Numbered from the stretch's first letter, positions 11,913 to 23,648 are shown. The stretch is 64,000 nt of DNA from Pseudomonas sp. 102515 (GCF_031085165.1 NZ_JAVHTY010000005.1:62001-126000), one strand, 5' to 3'. The notes: a model not told the origin generated them from the letters alone. Numbers and translations are program-made.

Positions 11913-12599
11913 TCAATTGGCCTTGCGCAGGACATAGACCCGCCACATGGCATAGCCCGGCAGGAAATCCAGGGCGCGGTCGACGACGAAGCCGGCCTGG
12001 GCGACCTCCGCCTCGAATTGGCTGCGCTCGACGATGAATCTGTTCTGATAGCCGCCACGGTCGCGGCCCTGGGCCTTGCGGCGGCGCTCCAGCGCCTGAC
12101 GCCGCCAGGCCTTGAAGTTGCCGTCCACCCACAGCGACAGGATGACACTGTCGCGGGTCACCCGGTGGAACTCCTGCAGCAGCGCAAGCCGGTCCGCCGA
12201 TTCGCCCACGTGGTGAAACAAACGCATACAGAAAATGCAATCTACAGAATTGTCGGACAGGTCGATAGCGAAAGCCGACGTCTGCAGCGTTTTTACCCGG
12301 GCCACGACCTCAGCGGGCTGCTGCGCACGGGCGGTGGCCAGCATGTCTTCCGAGTAATCGGCACCGATGATCAGGCGATTGCGCTTCTCCGCCAACAGCG
12401 GCCAGAAGCGACCGGCACCACTGGGCAGATCCAGCACCAGATTGGGTTGGCCGGCGATGCTCAAGGCCTGCCGGGCCAGTTGCTGGTCGCGCCAGTTGGA
12501 CAGGCGCCGGGCCAGACCGTCCTGATGCTTCAGGTAGTACTGGCGGGCGTGGTCGGCATCGTACTTTTGCGAAAAGGGCAGGTCGATGGGCGCTTTCAC
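11913..12599 (-). CDS. Class I SAM-dependent methyltransferase of the colRS locus
   Basis: A 228-residue methyltransferase. The SAM-binding motif I is VLDLPSGAGRF (residues ~54-64); motif II has GADYSEDML, followed by IFCMRLFHHV as the post-motif segment. It corresponds to orf222, described downstream of colR/colS in P. fluorescens WCS365 and forming an operon with wapQ. The substrate is unknown; the ColR link suggests LPS or another envelope component. A 91-bp gap separates it from colS, so it may have its own promoter. Confidence 0.82.
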   Translation of the reverse strand: MKAPIDLPFSQKYDADHARQYYLKHQDGLARRLSNWRDQQLARQALSIAGQPNLVLDLPSGAGRFWPLLAEKRNRLIIGADYSEDMLATARAQQPAEVVARVKTLQTSAFAIDLSDNSVDCIFCMRLFHHVGESADRLALLQEFHRVTRDSVILSLWVDGNFKAWRRQALERRRKAQGRDRGGYQNRFIVERSQFEAEVAQAGFVVDRALDFLPGYAMWRVYVLRKAN

Positions 12600-12690
12600 G
12601 GAGGCGGCTCCTGAGGGAGTGGAGAAGTGTCGCTACCCTACCCAAGGCGCTGTCAAACCCCGGTCAAGCCTTTGTGAAAATTCTGTAACG

Positions 12691-13980
12691 CTAGTCGGCT
12701 ACTCTTTCGCTGCCAAGCGCGATATCGAAGCGGCACCCCCCTGCCGCGCTGTCGCCCAGGGCTACGCTCCAGCCCTGCAGCTGGCAGATCCGCCGGACCA
12801 GCGACAGGCCCAGCCCCAGCCCCTCGCCGCGGCCCTCGGCACCGCGGACAAAGGGCTGGAACATCGCCTCGCGCTGTTCTACGGGAATGCCGACACCGCT
12901 GTCTTCCACCACGAAGCCGGCGGCTCCGACCTGCAGGCTGATATAGCCGCGGTCGGTGTAGTGCAGCGCATTGCGCAACAGATTGCTCATCACCGAACGC
13001 AGAAAGGGCTCGTGCCAGAGAAAGCGCTCCGCCTCCGGCGCCACCCTCAGGCGCCATTGCAAGCCCTTGGCCTCCACCGCCGCCTGCCATTCCTGCGTCT
13101 GGCGCCGCGCCACCTCGGCCAGGGTGGCACGCGGCGCCTGGGTATCGCTGTCGCCCTGGTTGCGCGCCAGGGCCAGAAAGGTCTGCACCAGTTCCTGCAT
13201 CTCGCGCGCAGCGCGGGTCATGCGTTCCAACGGGCCCTTCGCCCGGGGTGGCAGATCCGGCGTGGCCTCCAGCAATTCGCAGGAGGAATTGATCACCATC
13301 AGCGGGGTACGCAACTCGTGGCTGACGTCGCTGGTGAACAGCCGCTCGCGTGCCAGGGCGGCACGCAGGCGATCCAGGGCATCGTCGAAGGCTCCGGCCA
13401 GCTCGCCAACCTCGTCCTTGGCATAGTCCGGCGCCAGGGGCGGCGTCACATCGAGCAGCTGGTCACGCCGGCGTACCTGACGCGCCAGGCGCACCACCGG
13501 GGCGATCACCCGCCGCGCCAAGGCCCAGCCCAGCAGCCAGGCCAGGGCCACGCTGATCAGGAAGCCGACCAGCACCACCTTGTAGAGCAGCCGCTCCCGC
13601 GACTCGAAATCGCTCTGGTTCTGCAGCAGGACGAAATGGTTACCCTCCAGCTCGGCCACATAGGCATAGAAGTACTGCCGGTCTTCTTCCACCTCGCTGA
13701 AGCCTGGCGGCAGGTCGCGCAGATGGGCGGGCAGTTGCGCCACATTGGCCAGGGGCACGAAATACAGGCGCATGTCGGGGTCCAGTACTGGCTGCCCCCC
13801 GCGTTTCATGTCGCGCTGTACCATGCGTTCCAGTTCGTTGCGCAGGTCGGTGGAGATCAGCCGCTCCTCGACGGTATGCACCACCGCGACGATACCCAGG
13901 GAAAACACGCCACCGACCAGAAAGGTCATCAGCACGAAGGCGATGACGATCCGGCGCGACAGGCTCAGGTGATATTCCAT
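12691..13980 (-). CDS. colS: Sensor histidine kinase ColS
   Basis: A 429-residue membrane kinase that senses excess metal and controls outer-membrane genes through ColR. TM1 spans residues ~11-33 and TM2 ~133-151, with a ~100-residue periplasmic loop, then HAMP, the H-box SHELRTPL and an HATPase domain. The loop carries acidic/His residues at H35, E38, D57, E96/E99 and E126/E129. These positions agree with the metal-binding residues and ExxE motif I recall for P. putida ColS (Fe3+/Zn2+ sensing). The gene begins 2 bp after colR. Confidence 0.9.
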   Translation of the reverse strand: MEYHLSLSRRIVIAFVLMTFLVGGVFSLGIVAVVHTVEERLISTDLRNELERMVQRDMKRGGQPVLDPDMRLYFVPLANVAQLPAHLRDLPPGFSEVEEDRQYFYAYVAELEGNHFVLLQNQSDFESRERLLYKVVLVGFLISVALAWLLGWALARRVIAPVVRLARQVRRRDQLLDVTPPLAPDYAKDEVGELAGAFDDALDRLRAALARERLFTSDVSHELRTPLMVINSSCELLEATPDLPPRAKGPLERMTRAAREMQELVQTFLALARNQGDSDTQAPRATLAEVARRQTQEWQAAVEAKGLQWRLRVAPEAERFLWHEPFLRSVMSNLLRNALHYTDRGYISLQVGAAGFVVEDSGVGIPVEQREAMFQPFVRGAEGRGEGLGLGLSLVRRICQLQGWSVALGDSAAGGCRFDIALGSERVAD

Positions 13981-13982
13981 GG

Positions 13983-14657
13983 CTAATCCTGCTCGACCAG
14001 CTTGTAGCCCACCCCGTGGATGGTGCGCAGCAGCGGCTGCTCGAACGGCTTGTCGATCACCTGGCGCAACTGGTGGACGTGGCTGCGCAGACTGTCGCTG
14101 TCAGGGTAGTCCTCGCCCCACACCGCTTCCTCCAGCACCTCGCGACGCACCACATGGGGCGATTTCTGCATCAGCAGGGCGAGAATCTTGAGGCCGATGG
14201 GATTGAGCTTGAGCGGCTTGCCGGCGCGACTGACCTCCAGGGTGTCCAGGTCATAGCTCAGATCGGCGACCTGCAGCTGACGGCGCCCGCCCCCCTTGGC
14301 CCGGCGCATCACCGCCTCGACGCGGGCGGCCAGTTCGGACAGGGCGAAGGGCTTGACCAGGTAGTCGTCGGCGCCGGAGCGGAAGCCCTCCAGGCGATCA
14401 TCGAGCTGGTCGCGGGCGGTAAGCATGATCACGGGGGTGTCGCGGCGGGCGTCCTGCCGCAGCCGCTGGCAGAGGGTGTAGCCATCGATGCCGGGCAGCA
14501 TGATGTCGAGGATGAGGAGATCGTAGTGCTCGGTCGCGGCCAGATGCAGCCCCGACAGCCCATCCTGGGCGCAATCCACGCTGTAGCCCTTGAGGCTGAG
14601 GTAATCCAGCAGGTTGCTGAGAATATCTTTGTTGTCTTCCACCACCAAGATACGCAT
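13983..14657 (-). CDS. colR: OmpR-type response regulator ColR
   Basis: A 224-residue regulator: receiver domain (1-115) with the acidic pocket E7/D8 and phosphoacceptor D51 in LILDIMLPG, and a winged-helix DNA-binding domain (~125-220). Paired with ColS, it maintains membrane integrity and metal and phenol tolerance in P. putida, and root colonisation in P. fluorescens. It is the first gene of the leftward colR-colS transcript. The gap to groEL upstream contains the groEL terminator. Confidence 0.92.
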   Translation of the reverse strand: MRILVVEDNKDILSNLLDYLSLKGYSVDCAQDGLSGLHLAATEHYDLLILDIMLPGIDGYTLCQRLRQDARRDTPVIMLTARDQLDDRLEGFRSGADDYLVKPFALSELAARVEAVMRRAKGGGRRQLQVADLSYDLDTLEVSRAGKPLKLNPIGLKILALLMQKSPHVVRREVLEEAVWGEDYPDSDSLRSHVHQLRQVIDKPFEQPLLRTIHGVGYKLVEQD

Positions 14658-14768
14658 GTCACTGACCTCGTTGGCGAACCGTCTGGGCCCGCACGCTTGC
14701 TGTTCGACTCAGAGCCTAACCGCGTATGGTGGCCTCGACCAGCGCCAGGCGGGCCGGCGACCGGCCAT

Positions 14769-14801
14769 AAAAAACCCCGGTGTCCGCGAGGAGCACCGGG
14801 G
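14769..14801 (-). terminator. Rho-independent terminator of groESL
   Basis: On the minus strand the 8-bp stem CCCCGGTG / CACCGGGG with an 11-nt loop is followed by six T residues. It begins about 30 bp after the groEL stop codon and separates the chaperonin operon from colRS. Confidence 0.9.
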
Positions 14802-14831
14802 TTGGGCTCGGCCCGGGGGCCGGAGCGGGTG

Positions 14832-16484
<1,653 letters not shown>

Positions 16485-16511
16485 CTAAGAAATTCGAAAA
16501 GTGAACGGGGA

Positions 16512-16805
16512 TCAGCCTTCGATGACGGCCAGGATTTCGGACTCAGCCATCACCAGCAGTTCCTCGCCATCGACCTTGATGGCGTTGCTGCCGGAATAGG
16601 GACCGAAAACCACCTTGTCACCCACTTTCACCGCCGGAGCACGGACATCGCCGTTGTCCAGCACGCGTCCAGTGCCTACGGCAACCACTTCACCGCGGTT
16701 CGGCTTTTCGGCAGCCGAGCCCGGCAGCACGATGCCACCAGCGGATTTGGTCTCTTCTTCGCTGCGACGAATCACAACGCGATCATGCAGAGGACGAAGC
16801 GCCAT
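16512..16805 (-). CDS. groES: Co-chaperonin GroES (Hsp10)
   Basis: The 97-residue lid of the GroEL chamber, forming a heptamer. It begins [14 protein letters not shown] and contains the mobile loop ([14 protein letters not shown]), which docks to GroEL. The ATG at 16805 is the family start and is preceded by GGGAGA; an in-frame extension upstream is spurious. It is the first gene of the groES-groEL operon, with a sigma32-like promoter about 145 bp upstream. Confidence 0.98.
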   Translation of the reverse strand: MALRPLHDRVVIRRSEEETKSAGGIVLPGSAAEKPNRGEVVAVGTGRVLDNGDVRAPAVKVGDKVVFGPYSGSNAIKVDGEELLVMAESEILAVIEG

Positions 16806-16925
16806 TGTCGTATCTCCCAAAGTTCTAAGTGTTTCCAGCGCCGATGACTGCATCGGCAGTTTGTTTTTACCGGCTGCGCCGGGTGCGCCCCGTGCATGAC
16901 AGGACGCGAAACCTGCTCGCCTTGC

Positions 16926-16977
16926 GGCGACAACCTTGCGGTGTCCGCTACATGAGGTTGTCGCCAGGCATTTCAAG
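16926..16977 (-). promoter_or_regulatory. Sigma32-type heat-shock promoter of groESL with overlapping dyad
   Basis: On the minus strand CTTGAAA (16977-16971) is followed after about 14 nt by CCTCATGT (near 16957-16950), close to the RpoH consensus CTTGAAA / CCCATNT. A perfect 10-bp inverted repeat, GGCGACAACC / GGTTGTCGCC, lies at 16926-16935 and 16956-16965. It brackets the -10 and start region, so it could be an operator. Expected transcription start is near 16943. Confidence 0.75.
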
Positions 16978-16994
16978 GGCAGAGGGCAAAATTT

Positions 16995-17453
16995 TTAGCG
17001 TTTTTGCTCGTCGCGGTGCACCACTTCACCCTCGATCACCTCGGGGCGATGGGGCGCGCCCTGACCGGTGCCCGGCTGATAGCCCTGGGCACCGGGATTG
17101 CGCCGGGTCACCCGGCCGATCACCGCACCCAGCAGGGCCTTGCGGGTCACCGGCAGGAGGCAGACGAGCGCCAGGACGTCGCTGATGAAGCCCGGGAAGA
17201 TCAGCAGGGCGCCGGCGATCGCCAGGGTCAGGCCCTGGATGACTTCCTGCTCGGGCATCTGCCCCTGGGCCAGCCGCATGCGGATACGCCAGAGGGTGGT
17301 GAAGCCGGCGACGCGCAGCAGGGCGACGCCGACCAGGAAGCTCAGCAGCAGCAGAGCGAAGGTGGCGAGCACGCCGATTTCGCTGCCGATCTTGATGAGT
17401 ACGGCCAGTTCCACAAAGGGGAACAGCAAGAAGAGTAAGGCGGTCACGCGCAT
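16995..17453 (-). CDS. fxsA: FxsA family membrane protein
   Basis: A 152-residue inner-membrane protein with hydrophobic segments at about 5-45 and 65-100 and a polar, charged C-terminal tail. E. coli FxsA (suppressor of F exclusion of T7) interferes with exclusion by F PifA; its normal role is unclear. The ATG at 17453 follows GAAGGA. The gene directly precedes groESL in the same direction, as in P. aeruginosa. The groES promoter starts within 20 bp of its stop codon. Confidence 0.88.
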   Translation of the reverse strand: MRVTALLFLLFPFVELAVLIKIGSEIGVLATFALLLLSFLVGVALLRVAGFTTLWRIRMRLAQGQMPEQEVIQGLTLAIAGALLIFPGFISDVLALVCLLPVTRKALLGAVIGRVTRRNPGAQGYQPGTGQGAPHRPEVIEGEVVHRDEQKR

Positions 17454-17548
17454 CTCAGGTCCTTCACGGTGGAAACCGGTTGAAAGACCTGAGATGGAGG
17501 CGGTCGAGTCGATTTCAAGGTCGCCACCAGGCGCCCGGCACAAACGAC

Positions 17549-17571
17549 AAGGCCGCGAAAGTCGCGGCCTT
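17549..17571 (-). terminator. Hairpin terminator after the DUF481 gene
   Basis: A perfect 10-bp stem AAGGCCGCGA / TCGCGGCCTT has a 3-nt loop (17549-17558 and 17562-17571). It lies about 35 bp past the stop of the leftward DUF481 gene. The following tract is TGTCGTTT rather than a run of T, so termination strength is uncertain. Confidence 0.65.
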
Positions 17572-17604
17572 GAGGGGGTTGCGGAGGGTCAGGGAAACAT
17601 CGGG

Positions 17605-18612
17605 TTACCAGGACACGCCGACACCGGCGGTGTACTCGGTCTGGTTGACGTTGCCCTCGGCGCCGCTGGTCAGTTCCTTGGACGCCTTGAGGTTCAGCGA
17701 CGCCCAGTTGGTCACCTTGTATCTCAGACCGATATCGCCGTCGAAGGTGAGGTTGGCGGTGTTGTCCAGCGGCCGACCCAGTTCACCGTTGGTGAAGAAC
17801 TGGATGGTCTGTCCGTACAGATAGCGGTTGTAGTCCCACTTCATGCTTGCCGACAGGAACTGGTCGGCGCCGCCATCCTTGTATTGATAGCGGTTATGGT
17901 TGAGCAGGCCGGTCAGGGAGAACGAGCCCAGCTCGTTATCCCAGAACTGGTAACCCGGACCGGTACCCAGGGTGCGCTGCTTGGCCAGGGCCTGGATCCA
18001 GTCGCGCTTGTATTCGGCGCGGCCCTGCCAGAAGAATTTCTCGTCGAAGAAGCGATCCAGGGCGTACTGCAGGTCGTACTTGTTGGTCGACACCGAGTCG
18101 TCGGTCTTGTAGCGGTCGTAGCTGCCATTGGCATTGTGCCGCCACATGCCGTGCCGAGCCTGGGTCTTGAAGTCGATGTCGTACTTTTCGCTGTCCTCGG
18201 ATGAGCTGACGTAGTCGAGGCCGGCGTCGATGTTGCCCTTCCAGGCGAAGTCGCGCAGGAAGGGACGCGGCGGCACGATCTGGGTAATGCTCGCCAGGGG
18301 TACGGTCTGCTGGCCGTCGGCGGTGCTGACCACCACCTGACCGTCGTCGGCCGGCTTGAGGCTTTCCACTGGGAAATCGGGTTCGTACTTGCCGCGCTGG
18401 ACGATGACGGGCTTGTCACGCTGCAGGGTCTTGATCTTGTCCCAGGACAGGGGAATGTTGCCGCCGTATTCGGTCTGCAGGAGCAGCTTCTTGCTGTCCA
18501 GCAGCTTGATGGTTCCGGTCAGGCGGTCGCCGTTCTTCAGCCAGACGGTGTCGGCATGGGCGAAGGAGGCGAGTGACAACAGCGCGAGCGAGGAGAGCAA
18601 TCGAAAACGCAT
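17605..18612 (-). CDS. DUF481 family outer-membrane beta-barrel protein
   Basis: A 335-residue exported protein: signal peptide to about residue 20 (SFAHA/DT), then a small all-beta N-terminal region (TVWLKNGDRLTGTI-like, to ~115). A C-terminal DUF481 barrel of alternating Tyr/Phe/Trp beta strands ends in VSW, a typical outer-membrane insertion signal. It resembles E. coli YdiY, which is salt/acid induced, but substrate and role are unknown. The ATG at 18612 is used; a GTG six bases upstream has slightly better spacing to AAGGTG and would add two residues. Confidence 0.85.
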   Translation of the reverse strand: MRFRLLSSLALLSLASFAHADTVWLKNGDRLTGTIKLLDSKKLLLQTEYGGNIPLSWDKIKTLQRDKPVIVQRGKYEPDFPVESLKPADDGQVVVSTADGQQTVPLASITQIVPPRPFLRDFAWKGNIDAGLDYVSSSEDSEKYDIDFKTQARHGMWRHNANGSYDRYKTDDSVSTNKYDLQYALDRFFDEKFFWQGRAEYKRDWIQALAKQRTLGTGPGYQFWDNELGSFSLTGLLNHNRYQYKDGGADQFLSASMKWDYNRYLYGQTIQFFTNGELGRPLDNTANLTFDGDIGLRYKVTNWASLNLKASKELTSGAEGNVNQTEYTAGVGVSW

Positions 18613-18851
18613 GGGCACCAGGACACCTTTGGGTGGACTTGGGTGGAAAGGTAACGAAACGAGAGGGGCGCGATTATCCGGGTGCCAGAGGCCCGCGCAA
18701 CCGTTCCTGGGTAAAAGTTAGGCAAGTTTCCGGAAATACTGCCCAAAGGTCGGACGTCTTGGGAGAATGTGGCAGCTCGACACGTTTCAGCACCACCGTA
18801 ACCAAACTTTTCGGCACACTGGCACTCTTCTCCCCGGAGCAGCAGGGCGTC

Positions 18852-19190
18852 ATGTGTGCATCCCCTCCCCTCGAATCCCGTCGCCAGGCCGTCTTTCTGG
18901 CACTGGCCGCCATTCCCGCAGGGCGGGTGGTCAGCTATGGCCAGCTGGCGGAACTCGCCGGACTCGGTCGCGGAGCCCGCTGGGTGGGCTGGGTGCTGGG
19001 GCGTCTGCCGGAAGGCAGTGCCCTGCCCTGGCATCGGGTGATCGCGGCGGATGGCCGGCCGAGCCTGACCCACGACAGCCCCTCTGGCCGGGAGCAACGC
19101 GAGCGGTTGCGGGCCGAGGGTGTGCTGCTGCACGAGGACCGGGTGGACATGCGTCGGTACCGGTGGAATCCAGCTGAGAGTGTCGAGTAG
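18852..19190 (+). CDS. atl: Alkyltransferase-like DNA repair protein (Atl/MGMT family)
   Basis: A 112-residue protein with the DNA-binding fold of O6-methylguanine methyltransferases. The active-site PCHRV is changed to PWHRV (around residue 60), so it cannot accept the alkyl group. Atl proteins instead bind O6-alkylguanine and hand the lesion to nucleotide excision repair. The helix-turn-helix segment VVSYGQLAELAGLGRGARWVG and the arginine finger are recognisable. The ATG at 18852 fits the family; no strong ribosome-binding site is seen. ampG begins 28 bp downstream. Confidence 0.9.
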   Translation: MCASPPLESRRQAVFLALAAIPAGRVVSYGQLAELAGLGRGARWVGWVLGRLPEGSALPWHRVIAADGRPSLTHDSPSGREQRERLRAEGVLLHEDRVDMRRYRWNPAESVE

Positions 19191-19218
19191 AGTGCGCGTT
19201 TTTTCCGAGCCCAAGGGC

Positions 19219-20940
19219 ATGTTTGCACGTTTCTGGCGAGAGGCCGTCACCACCTACAAATCCAGGGCCTGCCTGGCCCTCCTGCTGCTGGGTTTCGCCG
19301 CGGGCCTGCCGGCCATGCTGGTGTTTTCCACCCTGTCGGTCTGGCTACGCGAAGCGGGCGTGAGTCGCGAGACCATTGGCTACGCCAGCTGGATCGGCCT
19401 GGCCTATGCCTTCAAGTGGGTCTGGTCACCGATGCTGGACCTCTGGAAGCTGCCCCTGATCGGCAAGCTCGGGCGAAGACGCTCCTGGCTGGTGCTGTCG
19501 CAGATCCTGGTGGGCCTGGGGTTGATCGGCATGGCGCTGTGCAATCCGCAGCAGCACCTGGAGCAACTGATCGCCCTGGCCGTGCTGGTGGCCTTCGCTT
19601 CGGCCACCCAGGACATCGCCGTGGACGCCTATCGCCTGGAGATCGCCGACGACGATCGCCAGGCTGCGCTCGCCGCCTGCTACATGACCGGCTATCGCAT
19701 CGCCGCCCTGCTGGCCAGCGCCGGCGCGCTGTTTCTCGCCGAGGAACTGGGCTCGTCCCGTCTGGGCTATAGCCAGAGCGCCTGGGCCACCACCTACATG
19801 CTGTTCGCCCTGCTGGTGCTGCCGGGCCTGGTGACCAGTGTGCTGATCCGCGAACCCGAGCCGGTGGCGCCCATGGCCATGGCGGAATCGCGCTTCGGCT
19901 TCAATCACCAGCTGGTGGCGGTCGCCCTGCTGCTGGTGATGCTGATCTCCATCCCCGCCGCCATCAATGCCGCCATCGCCCAGGCCTGGCCACGCGCCCT
20001 GCTCTACAGCCTGTTCATCGTCGGCTGCCTGTCGCCCTGGGGTCGCTATTGCTCCAAGCCGCTGAGCGATCTCATGCGCCGCATGCGCGAGCCTTTGCGG
20101 CTGCGCGATGCGGCCAGTGCCGAAGAGCTACCGCGCTTCGACTTCGTCCACCAGATGGTCTCGGTGATCCTGCTGATCGTACTGATCGTGGCTGCCACCG
20201 GAGGCCTGTCGGCCCTGGCCGGCGGCTACTGGCCGCGCGGCCTGATGTACGGCCTCATCGTCTGGCTGTGCCTCACCGCGCCGGGGCGCCGGCTGATGGC
20301 ACCGGTGCTGACGCCCATCACCGAATTCATCCAGCGCTACCAGTGGCAGGCGCTGCTACTGCTCGGCCTGATTTCCACCTATCGGCTGTCTGACACGGTC
20401 ATGGGCGTGATGGCCAGCGTCTTCTATATAGACGTGGGCTACAGCAAGGAAACCATCGCCGGGGTCAGCAAGATCTTCGGGGTGTTCATGACCCTGTTCG
20501 GTGCAGGCCTGGGCGGCGTGCTGATCACCCGGGTGGGGATCCTGCCGATCCTCTTCCTCGGCGGCGCCGCTTCGGCGCTGACCAACCTGCTGTTCGTGGT
20601 GATCGCCTCCACCGGCGCCAACGTGCCGCTGCTGATCGCCACCATCTGTGCCGACAACGTCAGTGGCGGCATGGCTACCTCGGCCTTTGTCGCCTACCTG
20701 TCGAGCCTGACCAACCTCAGGTTCTCGGCCACCCAGTACGCCATGCTCAGCTCGCTGATGCTGCTGTTGCCGCGTCTGCTGGGCGGCTATTCGGGAGCCA
20801 TGGTCGAGCACGTCGGCTACAGCTCGTTCTTCTCGCTGACCGCGCTGATGGGGGTGCCGACGCTGCTCTTGATCGCGGTGCTCTGGCTGCGCCAGCGGCG
20901 GACCGCGATACCCAGCGGTCCCTCCGGCAGCGGCCACTGA
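19219..20940 (+). CDS. ampG: AmpG-type muropeptide permease (MFS)
   Basis: A 573-residue inner-membrane importer of GlcNAc-anhydroMurNAc peptides released during cell-wall turnover. It is proton-motive-force driven and feeds cell-wall recycling and AmpC induction. The N-terminus has the family stretch LLLGFAAGLPAMLVFSTLS and the loop WSPMLDLW; about 14 hydrophobic segments are seen. A charged cytoplasmic loop lies near residue 270-310. The same AmpG-MscS-YajQ order is, as I recall, found in PAO1 (PA4393-4395). The ATG at 19219 is used; GTG at 19192 is an alternative. Confidence 0.9.
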   Translation: MFARFWREAVTTYKSRACLALLLLGFAAGLPAMLVFSTLSVWLREAGVSRETIGYASWIGLAYAFKWVWSPMLDLWKLPLIGKLGRRRSWLVLSQILVGLGLIGMALCNPQQHLEQLIALAVLVAFASATQDIAVDAYRLEIADDDRQAALAACYMTGYRIAALLASAGALFLAEELGSSRLGYSQSAWATTYMLFALLVLPGLVTSVLIREPEPVAPMAMAESRFGFNHQLVAVALLLVMLISIPAAINAAIAQAWPRALLYSLFIVGCLSPWGRYCSKPLSDLMRRMREPLRLRDAASAEELPRFDFVHQMVSVILLIVLIVAATGGLSALAGGYWPRGLMYGLIVWLCLTAPGRRLMAPVLTPITEFIQRYQWQALLLLGLISTYRLSDTVMGVMASVFYIDVGYSKETIAGVSKIFGVFMTLFGAGLGGVLITRVGILPILFLGGAASALTNLLFVVIASTGANVPLLIATICADNVSGGMATSAFVAYLSSLTNLRFSATQYAMLSSLMLLLPRLLGGYSGAMVEHVGYSSFFSLTALMGVPTLLLIAVLWLRQRRTAIPSGPSGSGH

Positions 20941-20957
20941 GGCGGCCCTGGGCCGCC
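20941..20957. terminator. Possible hairpin between convergent ampG and mscS
   Basis: GGCGGCC, three bases, then GGCCGCC lies directly after the ampG stop codon in the 27-bp convergent gap. There is no T-tract on either strand, so it is only a candidate terminator. Confidence 0.35.
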
Positions 20958-20967
20958 CCGTCCAGCC

Positions 20968-21840
20968 CTAGGCTTCGCCGCGCACCGCCGCTGCGGCGCG
21001 CTCATCACCCTTGTCGTCGAGCACCTTGACAACCCGGCTGGGCAGCGCGATGTCGATGCCCTCGGCGCGCAGCCGATCGCGGATCTGCTCGTTGAAGGTG
21101 AACTGGGTGCCCCAGAAGTCACTGTTGGCGGTCCAGCAGCGCAGCGACACGGTAATGAAGGTTTCGCCCAGCCCGGCCACCACGATGGCGGGCGGCGGGG
21201 TCTCCAGCACCCGCGGATCCTTGGCCAGGTCGGCCAGCACCTGCTTGGCCTTCTGCAGATCGGCGTCGTAGCCGACCTTGACGTCGAAGACGACCTGCCG
21301 GGTCGGCTGGCGCGACTGGTTGGTGATGATGCCGTTGGACAGGTTGCCGTTGGGTACGGTGATGGTGCGGTTGTCGCCGGTGCGCAGCACGGTGTGGAAG
21401 ATCTGGATCGAATCCACGGTGCCCTGCACGCCCTGGGCCTCGATGTAGTCACCGATCTTGAACGGCCGGAACAGCAGGATCAGCACCCCGCCGGCGAAGT
21501 TGGCCAGACTGCCCTGCAGCGACAGGCCGATGGCCAGGCTGGCCGCGCCGAGGGCGGCGACGAAGGAGGTGGTGGCGATGCCGATCATGGAGGCGACGCT
21601 GATCACCAGCATGACCTTGAGACCGATGTTGACCAGGGTCACCACGAAGGTTTCCAGGGCCTGGTCCATGTGCCGCGCGGTGAACAGCGCGGCCAGGCGC
21701 CCGGTCAGGCGATTGATGACCCACCAGCCGATCCACAGGGTGATCAGGGCCAGCACCACGTTGCCGCAATACTGCAGAATGACCGGTAACCAGGCCATGA
21801 AGGCCGTCAGCAGGTGATCGGTCTGGGCACTCAAATCCAT
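20968..21840 (-). CDS. mscS: Small-conductance mechanosensitive channel, MscS family
   Basis: A 290-residue inner-membrane channel that releases solutes on osmotic downshift. Three N-terminal membrane spans (about 20-45, 65-90, 95-130) are followed by the pore helix ALGAASLAIGLSLQGSLANFAGG with its Gly/Ala packing pattern, then the beta domain (FRPFKIGDYIEAQGVQGTV, TVPNGNL) and the alpha/beta vestibule. Length and motifs match E. coli MscS (286 aa). It is a second, short channel in addition to the large MscK at 4694-8038. Confidence 0.93.
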   Translation of the reverse strand: MDLSAQTDHLLTAFMAWLPVILQYCGNVVLALITLWIGWWVINRLTGRLAALFTARHMDQALETFVVTLVNIGLKVMLVISVASMIGIATTSFVAALGAASLAIGLSLQGSLANFAGGVLILLFRPFKIGDYIEAQGVQGTVDSIQIFHTVLRTGDNRTITVPNGNLSNGIITNQSRQPTRQVVFDVKVGYDADLQKAKQVLADLAKDPRVLETPPPAIVVAGLGETFITVSLRCWTANSDFWGTQFTFNEQIRDRLRAEGIDIALPSRVVKVLDDKGDERAAAAVRGEA

Positions 21841-21937
21841 CGTCTACCTCTCCACGCACAAGAAAAAGTCGGGCGCGACCTGAATGGCGGCGCCCTATGT
21901 GCGACGGACGGTAGACCCAGAGGTTCCGAAGCCGGAC

Positions 21938-22417
21938 TCAATCGCGGAAGTTGTCGAACTGCAGCGGCATGCCCAGCGACTGGCCGCGCAGCAGGGCGAT
22001 GACCTCCTGCAATTCGTCGCGCTTCTTGCCGGTGACGCGCACCTGCTCGCCCTGGATGGCGGCCTGGACCTTGATCTTGCTGTCCTTGATCAGGGCGACG
22101 ATCTTCTTCGCCAGCTCCTTGTCGATGCCCTCGCGCAGGGTGGTCTCCTGCTTGACGGTCTTGCCGGACGCATAGGCATCCTTGACCTCCAGGCACTGGA
22201 CGTCGATCTTGCGCTTGGCCAGGTTGACCTTGAGGATCTCCAGCATCTGTTCGAGCTGGAAATCGGCGTCGGCGGTCAGGGTTACGCTAAGGTCCTTGGC
22301 CTCGAAGCTGCCCTTGCCGCGCAGGTCGTACCGGCGCTCGAGCTCCTTCATGGCGTTGTCCACGGCGTTGGTGACTTCGTGTTTGTCCAGCTCCGATACC
22401 ACGTCGAAGGAAGGCAT
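21938..22417 (-). CDS. yajQ: YajQ family nucleotide/c-di-GMP-binding protein
   Basis: A 159-residue cytoplasmic protein with two ferredoxin-like repeats, starting [20 protein letters not shown]. Family members bind tRNA or nucleotides in vitro. Homologues in Xanthomonas and Pseudomonas bind cyclic di-GMP and act as effectors of virulence regulators. The ATG at 22417 follows a strong GAGGAG and matches the family start exactly. It is divergent from panE across 123 bp. Confidence 0.93.
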   Translation of the reverse strand: MPSFDVVSELDKHEVTNAVDNAMKELERRYDLRGKGSFEAKDLSVTLTADADFQLEQMLEILKVNLAKRKIDVQCLEVKDAYASGKTVKQETTLREGIDKELAKKIVALIKDSKIKVQAAIQGEQVRVTGKKRDELQEVIALLRGQSLGMPLQFDNFRD

Positions 22418-22465
22418 GGATTTTCTCCTCGGTTGGGGTGGGGCAGCCTTGACGCTGCAGCCTGA

Positions 22466-23648
<1,183 letters not shown>

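Noticed and set aside
12674..12688. Possible ColR-binding site (TTACAGAATTTTCAC on the minus strand) between colS and the methyltransferase gene
   Set aside because: The place is right and the motif is T-rich, but it does not fit the ColR consensus as I remember it, so I do not call it.
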